Below are positions 31,081-39,152 of a stretch of DNA of 64,000 nt, piece after piece. This DNA comes from Microbacterium sp. SORGH_AS_0862. Lineage in GTDB: Bacteria; Actinomycetota; Actinomycetes; Actinomycetales; Microbacteriaceae. Positions within the stretch are counted from its first letter, which is position 1. Each line of letters starts with the position of its first letter. The notes under the pieces are model-generated. The model was not told the DNA's origin. It saw nothing but the letters and a program-made list of their open reading frames with translations, and did not search any database. The stretch spans positions 930,001-994,000 of the forward strand of contig NZ_JAUTAY010000001.1 of assembly GCF_030818795.1 (NCBI RefSeq), read 5' to 3'. The translations under genes were made by a program, and so were the position numbers.

Positions 31081-31713
31081 CTATCGGGCCGCGCGGCGGG
31101 ACCGCACGCCTTGCACGAGCAGCACGATCGTCATGAGCAACGCGAACAGCGGCAGCCCCACGGCCCCGAGCGCGAGAAGCGTCCCGGTGCGATAGTCGAC
31201 GTTGCCCATCCGCCCGAGGCCGACGCCACCACCGCCGGCGGTCACGTCGCCTGCGAGCAGGAACTCCCCGTCGTACGTGTCGATCCGCGACGTACACGTG
31301 ACGGATGCGGCGGCGCCGCCCGCATCCGCGATACTCAGCACGGGCGAGAAGCCGCCGCCGTGGGTCATCCACCACAGCGTGTCGTCCCATCCCGGCGACG
31401 GCACCGACCAAGTGCCGAGGGAACTCCCGTCGGCGGTCTCGGCCCGACACTCGACGAGCCCCAGCAGCGGCGCGGCGCCCGACGCCCACACCCCCGTCAC
31501 CCCCTCCGTGGGAAGCTCCACCCTCTGCCCCAGCGGCACCGGCTGCGCCGCCGCGACCGACTGCGACACCGGCACCACCCACAGCGCCCAGATGAGTGCG
31601 CTCGCCACGACGCACACCCCCACCAGCGTCCACAGCAGCTGCGTCCTGTGCCGCATCCGCATCCGCGACTCCTGCGCTCGCAACGCGTCGTCGGCGGCGG
31701 GCGGATCGGTCAC
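31081..31713 (-). CDS. Hypothetical two-helix membrane protein with extracellular domain
   Basis: A 210-residue protein. One hydrophobic segment lies at about 27-48 (LLWTLVGVCVVASALIWALW) and one at about 179-201 (LALGAVGLPLFALLMTIVLL). The 130 residues between them face outside and include two Cys (CRAETADG and VTCTSR) that could form a disulfide. GTG 31713 starts VTDPPAADDA; no better site is present. I do not recognise the family. It heads the leftward operon with the 158-aa membrane protein and the hydrolase. Confidence 0.75.
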   Translation of the reverse strand: MTDPPAADDALRAQESRMRMRHRTQLLWTLVGVCVVASALIWALWVVPVSQSVAAAQPVPLGQRVELPTEGVTGVWASGAAPLLGLVECRAETADGSSLGTWSVPSPGWDDTLWWMTHGGGFSPVLSIADAGGAAASVTCTSRIDTYDGEFLLAGDVTAGGGGVGLGRMGNVDYRTGTLLALGAVGLPLFALLMTIVLLVQGVRSRRAAR

Positions 31714-31763
31714 GGGTCGAGTGTACGGATGCGGCACGGTCAGGACCGTTGCCCCACATCCCG

Positions 31764-31785
31764 TATAGTTGAGAATGGTTCTCAA
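31764..31785 (+). promoter_or_regulatory. Fur/Zur-like box overlapping a -10 element
   Basis: TTGAGAATGGTTCTCAA (31769-31785) has seven-base perfect arms around TGG and resembles the NNGANAATnnTTnTC pattern of Fur-family metal regulators. A TATAGT -10 box (31764-31769) abuts it. The site lies 19 bp before the start of the FecCD-type operon, so metal-dependent repression is likely. Fur or Zur cannot be told apart by eye. Confidence 0.7.
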
Positions 31786-31803
31786 TAAGACAGGTGAATC
31801 TCC

Positions 31804-32886
31804 GTGCTCGACGCCACCGCAACAGCGGCGCCTCCCACGCGGACCCGCGTCCTCGTCGCCTTGGCAGCATCGCGCCGGCATGCCCTTTCGACCGTGGGCG
31901 TGCTGTGGCTCACCGCCTTGATCGTCGCCATCGCGGCGCTCGGCATCGGGCCGGTGCCCGTCGACCCCGCCATGATCGTGCGCATCATCGCCGCACACGT
32001 CACCGGATCGGCGCTGCCCGCCGACATCCCGCCCATGGCCGACCAGATCGTCTGGATGACGCGGACGCCCCGCATCGCGATGGCCGTCGTGGCCGGGGCA
32101 GCGCTGGCCGTCGCGGGCATCGTGCTGCAGTCCCTCACCCGCAACGGGCTCGCCGATCCATACCTGCTCGGCATCAACGGGGGCGCATCCGCCGGTGTCG
32201 CACTCGTCGTGCTCGTGGCGGGCGCGGCCACAGGCCTCGCACTCTCGGGAGCGGCTCTCGCCGGCGCGGTCCTGGCGACCGTCCTCGTGCTCGCGATCGC
32301 CGGGGGCGCCGCCATGCGCGGACCCTCCCGGCTCGTGCTGTCAGGGCTCGCCGTCGGCTACGCGCTGACAGCCGTCACGAGTTTCCTGCTGTTCTGGACC
32401 GACTCCCCCGAGGCGGCGCGATCCGTGCTGTTCTGGCTTCTGGGTTCGCTCACGAGTGTGCAGCCCACGGTTCTGACCGCCGCAGCGATCGCCACCCTCG
32501 TGGGCCTTCTGCTGCTCTCCCTGCTGTCCGGGCGTCTGGACGCACTCGCCTCCGGCGACGACTCGGCCCGAGCCGTGGGCCTCGATCCTGAACGCTCACG
32601 GTTCACCTTCATGGCCGGAACATCGGCGATGGTGGGGGTCGTCGTCTCTGGCGTCGGCGGCGTCGGCTTCATCGGGCTCATCGTCCCCCACGCCGCCCGC
32701 GCGCTCGTGGGAGCGCGGCACCGCTTCGCGCTACCCGCCGCCGCAGCCCTGGGCGCCGCACTCCTGGTCTCAGCCGACACCGTCGCGCGCACCGCCTTCG
32801 CTCCGCAGGAGATCCCCGTCGGTGTCATCACGGGCGCCCTCGGCGCCCCCGTCCTCCTCCTCCTGCTCCGCCGCAGCCACAGCTGA
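31804..32886 (+). CDS. FecCD-family ABC transporter permease (metal-chelate or cofactor uptake)
   Basis: A 360-residue integral membrane protein with about ten hydrophobic segments and the FecCD/BtuC signatures LAVAGIVLQSLTRNGLADPYLLG (in part), RLVLSGLAVGYALTA, FWLLGSLTSV and FIGLIVPHAARALVG. It starts at GTG 31804 after an AGGTGA ribosome binding site, directly behind the Fur/Zur-like box. With the binding protein and ATPase that follow it forms a complete importer. A metallophore is the likeliest ligand because of the operator; related cassettes have also been proposed to carry F420-0, which the sequence cannot exclude. Confidence 0.9.
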   Translation: MLDATATAAPPTRTRVLVALAASRRHALSTVGVLWLTALIVAIAALGIGPVPVDPAMIVRIIAAHVTGSALPADIPPMADQIVWMTRTPRIAMAVVAGAALAVAGIVLQSLTRNGLADPYLLGINGGASAGVALVVLVAGAATGLALSGAALAGAVLATVLVLAIAGGAAMRGPSRLVLSGLAVGYALTAVTSFLLFWTDSPEAARSVLFWLLGSLTSVQPTVLTAAAIATLVGLLLLSLLSGRLDALASGDDSARAVGLDPERSRFTFMAGTSAMVGVVVSGVGGVGFIGLIVPHAARALVGARHRFALPAAAALGAALLVSADTVARTAFAPQEIPVGVITGALGAPVLLLLLRRSHS

Positions 32887-32916
32887 GCCCGTCCCGTCCC
32901 CACCCGAAAGGACCCC

Positions 32917-33924
32917 ATGAAAGCCCACCCTCCCCGTATCGCGGGATTGATCGCCGTCGTCGTGGCGGCCGCATCGCTCACCGCGTGCACGAGCGCATCC
33001 ACGGCATCGAATGCCCTCGCTTCCCCCACGGCGGACGCGCAGTACCCGCTGACGATCGACAACTGCGGATCCGACGTGACACTCACGCACGCACCGCAGC
33101 GCATCGTCATGGTCAACAACGATGCGCTCGCCACGCTCGAGGCACTGGATGCGGTCGACCGCGTCGTCGCCGTCACTGCCACCCCGCAGGCAGAGCTGTA
33201 CCAACCCGCCACGGTCGCGATGATCGACAAGCTCTCCGTGCTCTCGACGCAAAAGAACGCAACCGGCGGCTCGATCGTCTCCCAGGAGAGCATCCTGGGG
33301 GCACAACCGGACCTCGTCATCGCCCCGGAGAGCGCTGTCGACCGGGGCGCCCTCACCGCGGCGGGCATTCCGGTCTACAGCCCCAGCGCGTACTGCCAGA
33401 ACCCGCCGCCCGCGTACACGCAGACAGCGACCTTCCAGCGCGTCTGGGACGAGCTGACGACGTTCGGCGCCATGCTCGGCGTGCCCGAGCTCGCCGCGTC
33501 CGCCATCGCCGACGCACAGGCGGACCTGGGCAGCACCGACGTCGCCGATAAGGGCACCGCGGCAGCACTGTACGTGTCGTCGGGCGGTACGACGCTCTCG
33601 CCCTACGGCGGGCCCAGCATGGTCACCCCCGTGTTCGCGGCAGCCGGGCTGCACAACGTCTACACCGACACTCCGGAGCGTGTGTTCGACGCGAGCCTCG
33701 AAGACCTCCTCTCGCGCGACCCGCACACCATCGTGCTGCTCTACTCCGGCGGCGACCCGCAGGCCACAATCGATGCGTTCCGTTCCGCACCCGGCGTCTC
33801 GGGCCTCTCCGCTGTGAAGGACAGCCGCGTCGTCGCCCTCGCGTTCCCCTACACTGACCCGCCGTCGGTGCTCTCGACGCGCGGGCCGGCCGAGCTCAGC
33901 AAGCTCCTCGCGGAACTGCCGTGA
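32917..33924 (+). CDS. FecB/BtuF-like substrate-binding lipoprotein
   Basis: A 335-residue lipoprotein. The signal sequence ends in the lipobox LTAC, with lipidated Cys24. The mature part has APQRIVMVNNDALATLEALD, the SQESILGAQPDLVIAPES block and a C-terminal STRGPAELSKLL, typical of two-lobed type III binding proteins with a helical backbone. Several Cys (NCGSDV and AYCQNPP) may form a disulfide. It lies 30 bp after the permease gene and overlaps the ATPase gene as GTGA. Ligand as discussed for the permease. Confidence 0.88.
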   Translation: MKAHPPRIAGLIAVVVAAASLTACTSASTASNALASPTADAQYPLTIDNCGSDVTLTHAPQRIVMVNNDALATLEALDAVDRVVAVTATPQAELYQPATVAMIDKLSVLSTQKNATGGSIVSQESILGAQPDLVIAPESAVDRGALTAAGIPVYSPSAYCQNPPPAYTQTATFQRVWDELTTFGAMLGVPELAASAIADAQADLGSTDVADKGTAAALYVSSGGTTLSPYGGPSMVTPVFAAAGLHNVYTDTPERVFDASLEDLLSRDPHTIVLLYSGGDPQATIDAFRSAPGVSGLSAVKDSRVVALAFPYTDPPSVLSTRGPAELSKLLAELP

Positions 33925-34709
33925 TCTCCGCGAGCGGCCTGGTCGTCGAGCTGGGCGGGCACACCGTGCTGCGCGGCGTCGACCTGGCCGCTCGCACCGG
34001 CCGGGTCACCGGCATCGTCGGGCCGAACGGCAGCGGCAAGTCGACCCTCGTTCGCTGCCTGGTCGGCGCCCACATTCCGCGCAGCGGCGCCGTCGCGCTG
34101 GACGGCACCGGGCTGCGTCGCCGATCACGCCGGTGGGCCGCAGAGCGGATCGCCTTCGTCGGTCAGCACGTCGACCCCGATCCCTCGATGCGCGTCAGCG
34201 ACGAGGTCGCACTCGGTGCGCTGTCGGCACGCGTGCGCGGTGCAGCCGAGACGGACCGCCGGGTGGTGAACGCCCTCGACGCGGTCGGACTTCTTTCGCA
34301 CGCACGACGACGCGTCGCCGAGCTGTCCGGCGGCGAGCTGCAGCGCGTGGGTCTGGCCCGCGCAATCGCCCACGGCGCATCGCACGCCGTGCTCGACGAG
34401 CCGACCAACCATCTCGACATCCACCACCGTCTCGAGATCGGCGCGCTCCTGCGGCGCGTGGCCGACACGGTCGTCGTCGTCCTCCACGACCTCGAACTCG
34501 CCGCGCACGTGTGCGACGACGTCCTCGTACTCGACGAAGGGCGAGTGGCGGCATCCGGTTCCGCGGCAGACGTGCTCACCGCCGCCGTCATCGATCCCCT
34601 CTATCGCGTCCGCACCCTCGAGCTCCCGACCGGCGAGGGCGACACCGCCCTCGCGTTCCGCAGACATTCGCCCACAGCCCACTCCCTCCACGAAAAGGAG
34701 CCCGCATGA
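33921..34709 (+). CDS. ABC transporter ATP-binding protein (FecE type)
   Basis: A 262-residue ATPase. GIVGPNGSGKSTLVRCLVG is Walker A, LSGGELQRVGLARAIAH the signature, and HAVLDEPTNHLDIHHRLEI Walker B with D-loop, all intact. The H-loop His is in VVVVLHDLELAA. It starts at GTG overlapping the stop of the binding-protein gene and ends in an ATGA overlap with the methyltransferase gene, so all four genes are one tightly coupled operon. Confidence 0.92.
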   Translation: MISASGLVVELGGHTVLRGVDLAARTGRVTGIVGPNGSGKSTLVRCLVGAHIPRSGAVALDGTGLRRRSRRWAAERIAFVGQHVDPDPSMRVSDEVALGALSARVRGAAETDRRVVNALDAVGLLSHARRRVAELSGGELQRVGLARAIAHGASHAVLDEPTNHLDIHHRLEIGALLRRVADTVVVVLHDLELAAHVCDDVLVLDEGRVAASGSAADVLTAAVIDPLYRVRTLELPTGEGDTALAFRRHSPTAHSLHEKEPA

Positions 34710-35524
34710 CTCTCGCCACCGTCTCCGCATCCCCCGCCGAACTGGCCGAGGCCCGCACGTTGCTCGCCCGCTGGGACGCGCAACAGACCGGGTACATCCG
34801 CCACCGCGCCGAGCGCTTCCAGACCATCGCGCGCGTCGTGGCGGCCGTCGTCGACGGCGCGTCCGCACCACGCATCCTGGACCTCGCCGCAGGGCCCGGA
34901 TCCCTCGCCCGTGCCGTGCGCGCCGAGGTACCCGCTGGTCACCTCGTCGTGGTCGACAAGGACCCCGTCCTGCTGCAGATCGCCGCGGACATCTTCGCGG
35001 GCGACACGCACACCGAGGTGGTCGCGGTCGATCTGGCCGATGCGGCATGGACGCAGGCTCCCGCCGTCGCAGCAGCACCGTTCGACGCCGTCGTCAGTTC
35101 GACAGCACTGCACTGGTTGCAGCCCGAGACGCTCGTGCGGGTGTATCGCGAGCTGGCCGAACTGGTGCGCCCCGGCGGCATCGTCCTCAACGGCGATCAC
35201 CTCTCGTACGACGCGGCCACCGAGCCGACGCTGCGCGAGATCGCGGCCAAAGACGACGCCGCGATGCAGCACGCATCCTTCACCGGCGACCCCGCGGAGT
35301 CGAAAGTGGACACGTGGGACGCCTGGTGGGCGGCGGCCGCATCCGTCGAGCGCTACCGCGACGCGTTCGCGGCGCGAAAGCGGGTCTGGGGCGACGAACT
35401 GCACGTCGCACCGCCGACGGTATCGCTCGAGTTCCACATCGCGGCTCTGCGCAGCGCAGGGTTTCGCGAGACGGGCACCGTCTGGCGCTATCTGGACGAT
35501 GTCGTGCTCTACGCCGTGCACTGA
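34706..35524 (+). CDS. Class I SAM-dependent methyltransferase linked to the importer
   Basis: A 272-residue Rossmann-fold methyltransferase. Motif I is ILDLAAGPGSLARAV, the acidic end of strand 2 is VVVDKDPVLLQ, and motif IV/post-IV region is FDAVVSSTALHWLQPE. RPGGIVLNGDHLSYD follows. An AAAAGGAG ribosome binding site and a 4-bp overlap tie it to the ATPase gene. It may modify the imported compound or a chelator. Its presence in a Fur/Zur-box operon is suggestive, but the substrate cannot be deduced. Confidence 0.87.
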   Translation: MTLATVSASPAELAEARTLLARWDAQQTGYIRHRAERFQTIARVVAAVVDGASAPRILDLAAGPGSLARAVRAEVPAGHLVVVDKDPVLLQIAADIFAGDTHTEVVAVDLADAAWTQAPAVAAAPFDAVVSSTALHWLQPETLVRVYRELAELVRPGGIVLNGDHLSYDAATEPTLREIAAKDDAAMQHASFTGDPAESKVDTWDAWWAAAASVERYRDAFAARKRVWGDELHVAPPTVSLEFHIAALRSAGFRETGTVWRYLDDVVLYAVH

Positions 35525-35561
35525 ACCGATAGCGGCGACGAATCGCACGCCCCGCCTCACC

Positions 35562-35567
35562 TAGGCT
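35562..35567 (+). promoter_or_regulatory. -10 box of a leaderless regulator gene
   Basis: TAGGCT ends seven bases before the ATG at 35574 with no ribosome binding site between them, which fits transcription starting at the start codon. Confidence 0.55.
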
Positions 35568-35573
35568 GGGCGC

Positions 35574-36206
35574 ATGAGCGAGCAGCCCTCACCCACCGCC
35601 GCCGCCATCGGCCGCGCCGTGCGTGAGGAGCGCACGCGCCGTCAACTCTCGACGCGCGCGCTCGCGGCCGCCGCCGGGGTCTCGCAGCCGTTCCTGACGA
35701 ACGTCGAGAACGGCCGCGTGATGCCGAGCATCGCCTCCCTTTACAGCCTCGCCGGCGCCCTCGGCGTCTCGGCCGCGGCGCTGCTGCCCGAGCAGCCCAT
35801 CCGCCTGGAGGTCGTCCGCGCCGGCGGCGGCTCCCGCATCCCGATGCGCGACAGCGACGGCGACAAGAGCAGCGACCGGGAGACCTACACGCAGCTGATC
35901 GCCGGGGCGCGCGGGCGTCAGCTCGGGGCCTACCGGTTCGAGCTCACGGCCGGATACGAGGATGTGACCTACGCGCACGACGGCGAAGACATCGTGCACG
36001 TGCTCTCCGGCTCCCTCGTGTACCGCTACGCGGACCACGACGACGTCGAGCTTCACCCCGGCGACACCCTCTGGGTCGACGCGCGCAGCGCGCACTCCTG
36101 GATGGTGCCCGCCGCGCAGCTCGGCATGACCGAGCTCCTGCTCATCACCGCCGCGGGCGCGACGCACCGCCACGGCACCAGTACTGACGCCAGCACCGAG
36201 CGATAA
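35574..36206 (+). CDS. XRE-family regulator with C-terminal cupin domain
   Basis: A 210-residue regulator. An HTH of Cro/C1 type covers about 14-70 (LSTRALAAAAGVSQPFLTNV, then ENGRVMPSIASLYSLAGALG). A small cupin barrel covers about 105-195, with YAHDGEDIVHVLSGSLVYRY and ELHPGDTLWVDARSAHSW. This pairing is common in regulators of amino acid, polyamine or xenobiotic catabolism, where the cupin binds the small effector. It is probably leaderless. It lies 72 bp before the flavin monooxygenase gene on the same strand and may regulate it. Confidence 0.9.
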   Translation: MSEQPSPTAAAIGRAVREERTRRQLSTRALAAAAGVSQPFLTNVENGRVMPSIASLYSLAGALGVSAAALLPEQPIRLEVVRAGGGSRIPMRDSDGDKSSDRETYTQLIAGARGRQLGAYRFELTAGYEDVTYAHDGEDIVHVLSGSLVYRYADHDDVELHPGDTLWVDARSAHSWMVPAAQLGMTELLLITAAGATHRHGTSTDASTER

Positions 36207-36266
36207 CTCACACGAATCGTTACATTGACGGCGAGCGGCGGTCACACCCGCGAAACACGCGGTTCC

Positions 36267-36272
36267 TAGCGT
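36267..36272 (+). promoter_or_regulatory. -10 box of a leaderless monooxygenase gene
   Basis: TAGCGT ends seven bases before ATG 36279 with no ribosome binding site. It gives the monooxygenase gene its own promoter, separate from the regulator gene before it. Confidence 0.5.
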
Positions 36273-36278
36273 GGCCGC

Positions 36279-37649
36279 ATGCCCACCAAACAGCTCGTCC
36301 TCGGCGCCTTCGAGGAGTTCACACCCAACTTCATCGGCAACAGCTGGCACCACGAGCGCGGCGACACCGCCGCCTTCGCCACGCTCGAGTTCTGGACCGA
36401 CATGGTCAAGAAGCTGGATGCGGCGGGCTTCGACTTCTTCTTCATGGCCGAGGCCATCGGTTACCCCATGAACGACGCCGGCGAGGTGCCGGAGGCCGTC
36501 ATCCGCGAGGCCGTGCAGTTCCCCGTGCACGATCCGCTCACGATCATGTCGGCGCTGGCGGCGGCGACTCCTCGCATCGGCTTCGTGGCGACCGCATCCA
36601 CCACCGCGCAGCAGCCCCTGCTGAACGCGCGCACCTTCACGACGCTCGACCACCTGACCGGCGGACGCATCGGCTGGAACATCGTCACGAGCGACAACCA
36701 GCAGGCGCTCGTGCGGCTGCTGGGCCGCACGCAGGTCACCCCGCACGACGAGCGTTACGCCGCCGCGACCGAATTCGTCGACCTCGACCTCGAGCTCTGG
36801 GAGGGCGCGTGGGAAGACGACGCCGTCCGTGCCGACAAGAAGAACAAGGTCTTCGCCGACCCGAGCAAGGTGCACCGCATCCGTCGCGACGGCACGTACT
36901 TCACCTTCGACGGCTACTTCCCCGCGACCCCTTCCCCGCAACGCACGCCCACGCTGTTCCAGGCGGGCACCTCGGAGGCCGGCACGACGTTCGCCGCGCA
37001 GTACGCCGAATGCGTGTTCACGCAGGACCGCAACGCCGCGCGCCTCGCGGCGGGCATCGCCCGCCTGCGTCAGAAGGCGGTGGATGCGGGCCGCCCCGCC
37101 TCCTCGATCAAGGTCGTCAACGGTGCGTCGTTCATCATCGCCGACACCGAGGAAGAAGCGCAGCGCCTGCGCGCCGAGCTCAACACGACGGCCACCCGCG
37201 AGGCCACGGCAGCGCTCTTCCTGGGGTGGTCGGGTGTGGACCTCGCCCAGCTCGACCCCGAGGCGACGCTCGACGACGTCTCGACGGAGGTCGGCCACAC
37301 GATGCTCGCCATGTGGCGAAACCCCGACGGCACGAGCCCGACCATCGGCGAGATCCTCGATTCGCTGCCCGCCACCTTCGGCGGCATGAAGTTCACCGGC
37401 ACCGTCACCTCGGTCGCCGACCAGGTCGAGGCGTTCGTGGCCGAGACAGACGTCGACGGCTTCCTCGTCGAGAACTGGTACGGCGGCATCGAGGGCTACA
37501 CGGAGTTCACCGACCAGCTCATGCCGGAACTGCGCCGCAGAGGCCTGCTGCCCGAGACGCCCCGCACGGGCACGCTCCGCGAGATGCTCACCGACGCCGA
37601 CGGCCCGCGCCTCCCCGACTGGCACCCCGCGGCCCGCTATCGCCGCTGA
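36279..37649 (+). CDS. Flavin-dependent monooxygenase, NtaA/SnaA/DszA family
   Basis: A 456-residue LLM-class oxidoreductase that uses reduced FMN from a separate reductase. FDFFFMAEAIGYPMN, the LDHLTGGRIGWNIVTS core and TLFQAGTSEAGTTFAAQYAE are the conserved blocks of the NtaA/SnaA/DszA/SoxA branch, which oxidises C-N or C-S bonds in chelators, sulfonates or thiophenes. Length is typical. It lies next to a cupin regulator, so it may be a small inducible catabolic unit. A flavin reductase is not seen nearby. The substrate is unknown. Confidence 0.92.
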   Translation: MPTKQLVLGAFEEFTPNFIGNSWHHERGDTAAFATLEFWTDMVKKLDAAGFDFFFMAEAIGYPMNDAGEVPEAVIREAVQFPVHDPLTIMSALAAATPRIGFVATASTTAQQPLLNARTFTTLDHLTGGRIGWNIVTSDNQQALVRLLGRTQVTPHDERYAAATEFVDLDLELWEGAWEDDAVRADKKNKVFADPSKVHRIRRDGTYFTFDGYFPATPSPQRTPTLFQAGTSEAGTTFAAQYAECVFTQDRNAARLAAGIARLRQKAVDAGRPASSIKVVNGASFIIADTEEEAQRLRAELNTTATREATAALFLGWSGVDLAQLDPEATLDDVSTEVGHTMLAMWRNPDGTSPTIGEILDSLPATFGGMKFTGTVTSVADQVEAFVAETDVDGFLVENWYGGIEGYTEFTDQLMPELRRRGLLPETPRTGTLREMLTDADGPRLPDWHPAARYRR

Positions 37650-37713
37650 CCCGGCCGGGATTTCCAGCCCGCTCGCCTCGTCGGATGCGACGGATGCCGG
37701 CGATCTCTGCCCC

Positions 37714-38132
37714 TCAGGCGGGACGGACGACGAGCGCGTGCTCGAGGGACTCGGCGCTGACCACGGGCGGCACGTGCGCGGGGAAGTCGGCCGCGTGACT
37801 TCCTGCGTCCCGGGGCTCGCTGTCGCGACCGGGGTCGCCGGATCGAGCTCGCGCGGATTCATGGCTCCGTACGCGGCCGATCCCGCGAGAAGCACCACAA
37901 AGCCGCCCGCCGCGACGGCGGCACCGACCCGTCGCGGCGCGGGGAGCCCGACCCAGCTCGGACGACGCGTAACAGCCACGTACACGCCCGTGACGAGGGC
38001 GACGAGTCCCGCCATCATCAGGAATCCGCCGATTCCAGAGCTGAACAGACTGATGACCAGCAGCAGAGCGCAGAGCGCTCAACCGACGATCGTTCCCAGA
38101 CTGAATCGCTTGCGCACGGGCACGCGTGCCAT
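37714..38132 (-). pseudogene. Decayed membrane protein gene
   Basis: Read leftward from ATG 38132, MARVPVRKRFSLGTIVG is followed by an in-frame TGA at 38079-38081. The same frame then resumes as a hydrophobic protein (ALCALLLVISLFSSGIGGFL, then MMAGLVALVTGVYVAV and a second helix VAAGGFVVLLAGSAAYGAM). Around 37795-37805 the sensible continuation moves to another frame, ending SAESLEHALVVRPA at 37714. The product would be about 138 residues with two or three helices and a Thr/Pro-rich external part. Two independent lesions argue for a real pseudogene rather than one sequencing error. Confidence 0.65.
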
Positions 38133-38213
38133 CTCTCCCCCAGAGTTTGCATGCAGCCCCCACGGCCGCCAGCTGCACACTACCCGGGCACCGGCATCCT
38201 GAGCACACCCGAA

Positions 38214-38287
38214 CGTCGGAGAAAACGCCCCGCGTCGGAGGTTTCAGGCCACATCCTCCGACGTTCGCGCAATTCTCCGACCGCCGG
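38214..38287. repeat. Dispersed 74-bp palindromic repeat, copy 2
   Basis: The same 74-bp element as 27830-27903. The pairing segments GTCGGAGG, ATCCTCCGACG and TCTCCGACCG are conserved, while the loop bases differ. It directly abuts an 18-bp tandem array. Confidence 0.7.
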
Positions 38288-38411
38288 GATGCGGGAAGCG
38301 CCCGGGATGCGGGAAGCGCCCGGGATGCGGGAAGCGCCCGGGATGCGGGAAGCGCCCGGGATGCGCGAAGCGCACGGGATGCGGGAGGTGCCCGGGATGC
38401 GGGAGACGGGC
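38286..38411. repeat. Tandem repeat, seven copies of an 18-bp unit
   Basis: The unit GGGATGCGGGAAGCGCCC is repeated exactly four times from 38286, then three more times with two to six changes per copy. Each unit contains the octamer GGATGCGG. Translated in the rightward frame it would give a six-residue repeat (GMREAP), but the frame has no credible start and the region most likely is noncoding. Confidence 0.9.
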
Positions 38412-38459
38412 GCGTGCAAGGGGTCGGCGGGGGCTCGGCGGGGACTTATGCTGAGCGCG

Positions 38460-39140
38460 ATGTCCACAGCTCTCGTTCCCCCCGTCGAGGTCGTGATCCC
38501 CTGGCGGGACGCGCCGACTCGCCGCGCACCGTTCGCTCTCGTCCGCCGCTGGTACGAGACCCATCTGCCCGAGGCGTCGGTGCGCACGATCGACACCGAC
38601 GACGACGTGTTCGTCCTCGCCGCCTGCCGCAACCTCGCGATGCGCACCGCGCATCCGGATGCGGTCGTCGTGATCGGCGACGCCGATACCCTCCCCGAGG
38701 CGGAGCCGCTGCGCGCCGCGATCGCCGCGGCCCGCACGAGCGGACGCGTGCACCTGCCCTACGACCAGTACCGCTGGCTCGGCGCGAACGGTTCGGCCGA
38801 GTACGCAGCAGGTACGCCGCTCATCGACTGCACGGTCGAGCAGTACGTCGAGGGGGCCTGTTCCGGCGTGTACGTCGCGACCCCGCAGACGTGGTTCGCG
38901 CACGGCGGTCAGGACGAGGCGTTCCGCGGATGGGGCTTCGAAGACGCCGCCTGGTACCTCACCCACCAGGCCGTGCTCGGCGAACCGCCGCGCCGCCACG
39001 AGGGACGCGTCTACGCGCTGCATCACGCGGCCGAGCAGCGCGTCGGCGCCGGTTACGAGGCCAACGAGGCCCGTATGGGGCTCTACCGCGCCGCGGCCTC
39101 CGACCCCGGCGCCATCGCGCGCCTCGTCGGCATCTCCTGA
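38460..39140 (+). CDS. Glycosyltransferase, family 2 / galactosyltransferase-like
   Basis: A 226-residue protein. VEVVIPWRDAPTRRAPF opens the GT-A fold, VVVIGDADTLPEAEPL carries the DAD metal-binding motif, and HGGQDEAFRGWGFEDAAWYL matches the galactosyltransferase C-terminal (Glyco_transf_7C) block with its ED pair. It transfers a sugar from a nucleotide donor. The start ATG 38460 follows a TATGCT box by nine bases and may be leaderless; ATG 38448 is an in-frame alternative. It lies next to other glycosyltransferase genes but on the opposite strand. Confidence 0.82.
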   Translation: MSTALVPPVEVVIPWRDAPTRRAPFALVRRWYETHLPEASVRTIDTDDDVFVLAACRNLAMRTAHPDAVVVIGDADTLPEAEPLRAAIAAARTSGRVHLPYDQYRWLGANGSAEYAAGTPLIDCTVEQYVEGACSGVYVATPQTWFAHGGQDEAFRGWGFEDAAWYLTHQAVLGEPPRRHEGRVYALHHAAEQRVGAGYEANEARMGLYRAAASDPGAIARLVGIS

Positions 39141-39152
39141 CCCGGAGCTGGT

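Noticed and set aside
35589..38018. Very long minus-strand frame spanning the XRE-cupin and monooxygenase genes
   Set aside because: Only its first 70 codons (the membrane part of the decayed gene) look coding; the rest is a shadow of two well-supported + strand genes.
38286..38411. Tandem 18-bp repeats as a CRISPR array or a GMREAP-repeat protein
   Set aside because: There are no spacers between units, so it is not CRISPR; the frame lacks a credible start and precedes a well-defined glycosyltransferase start.
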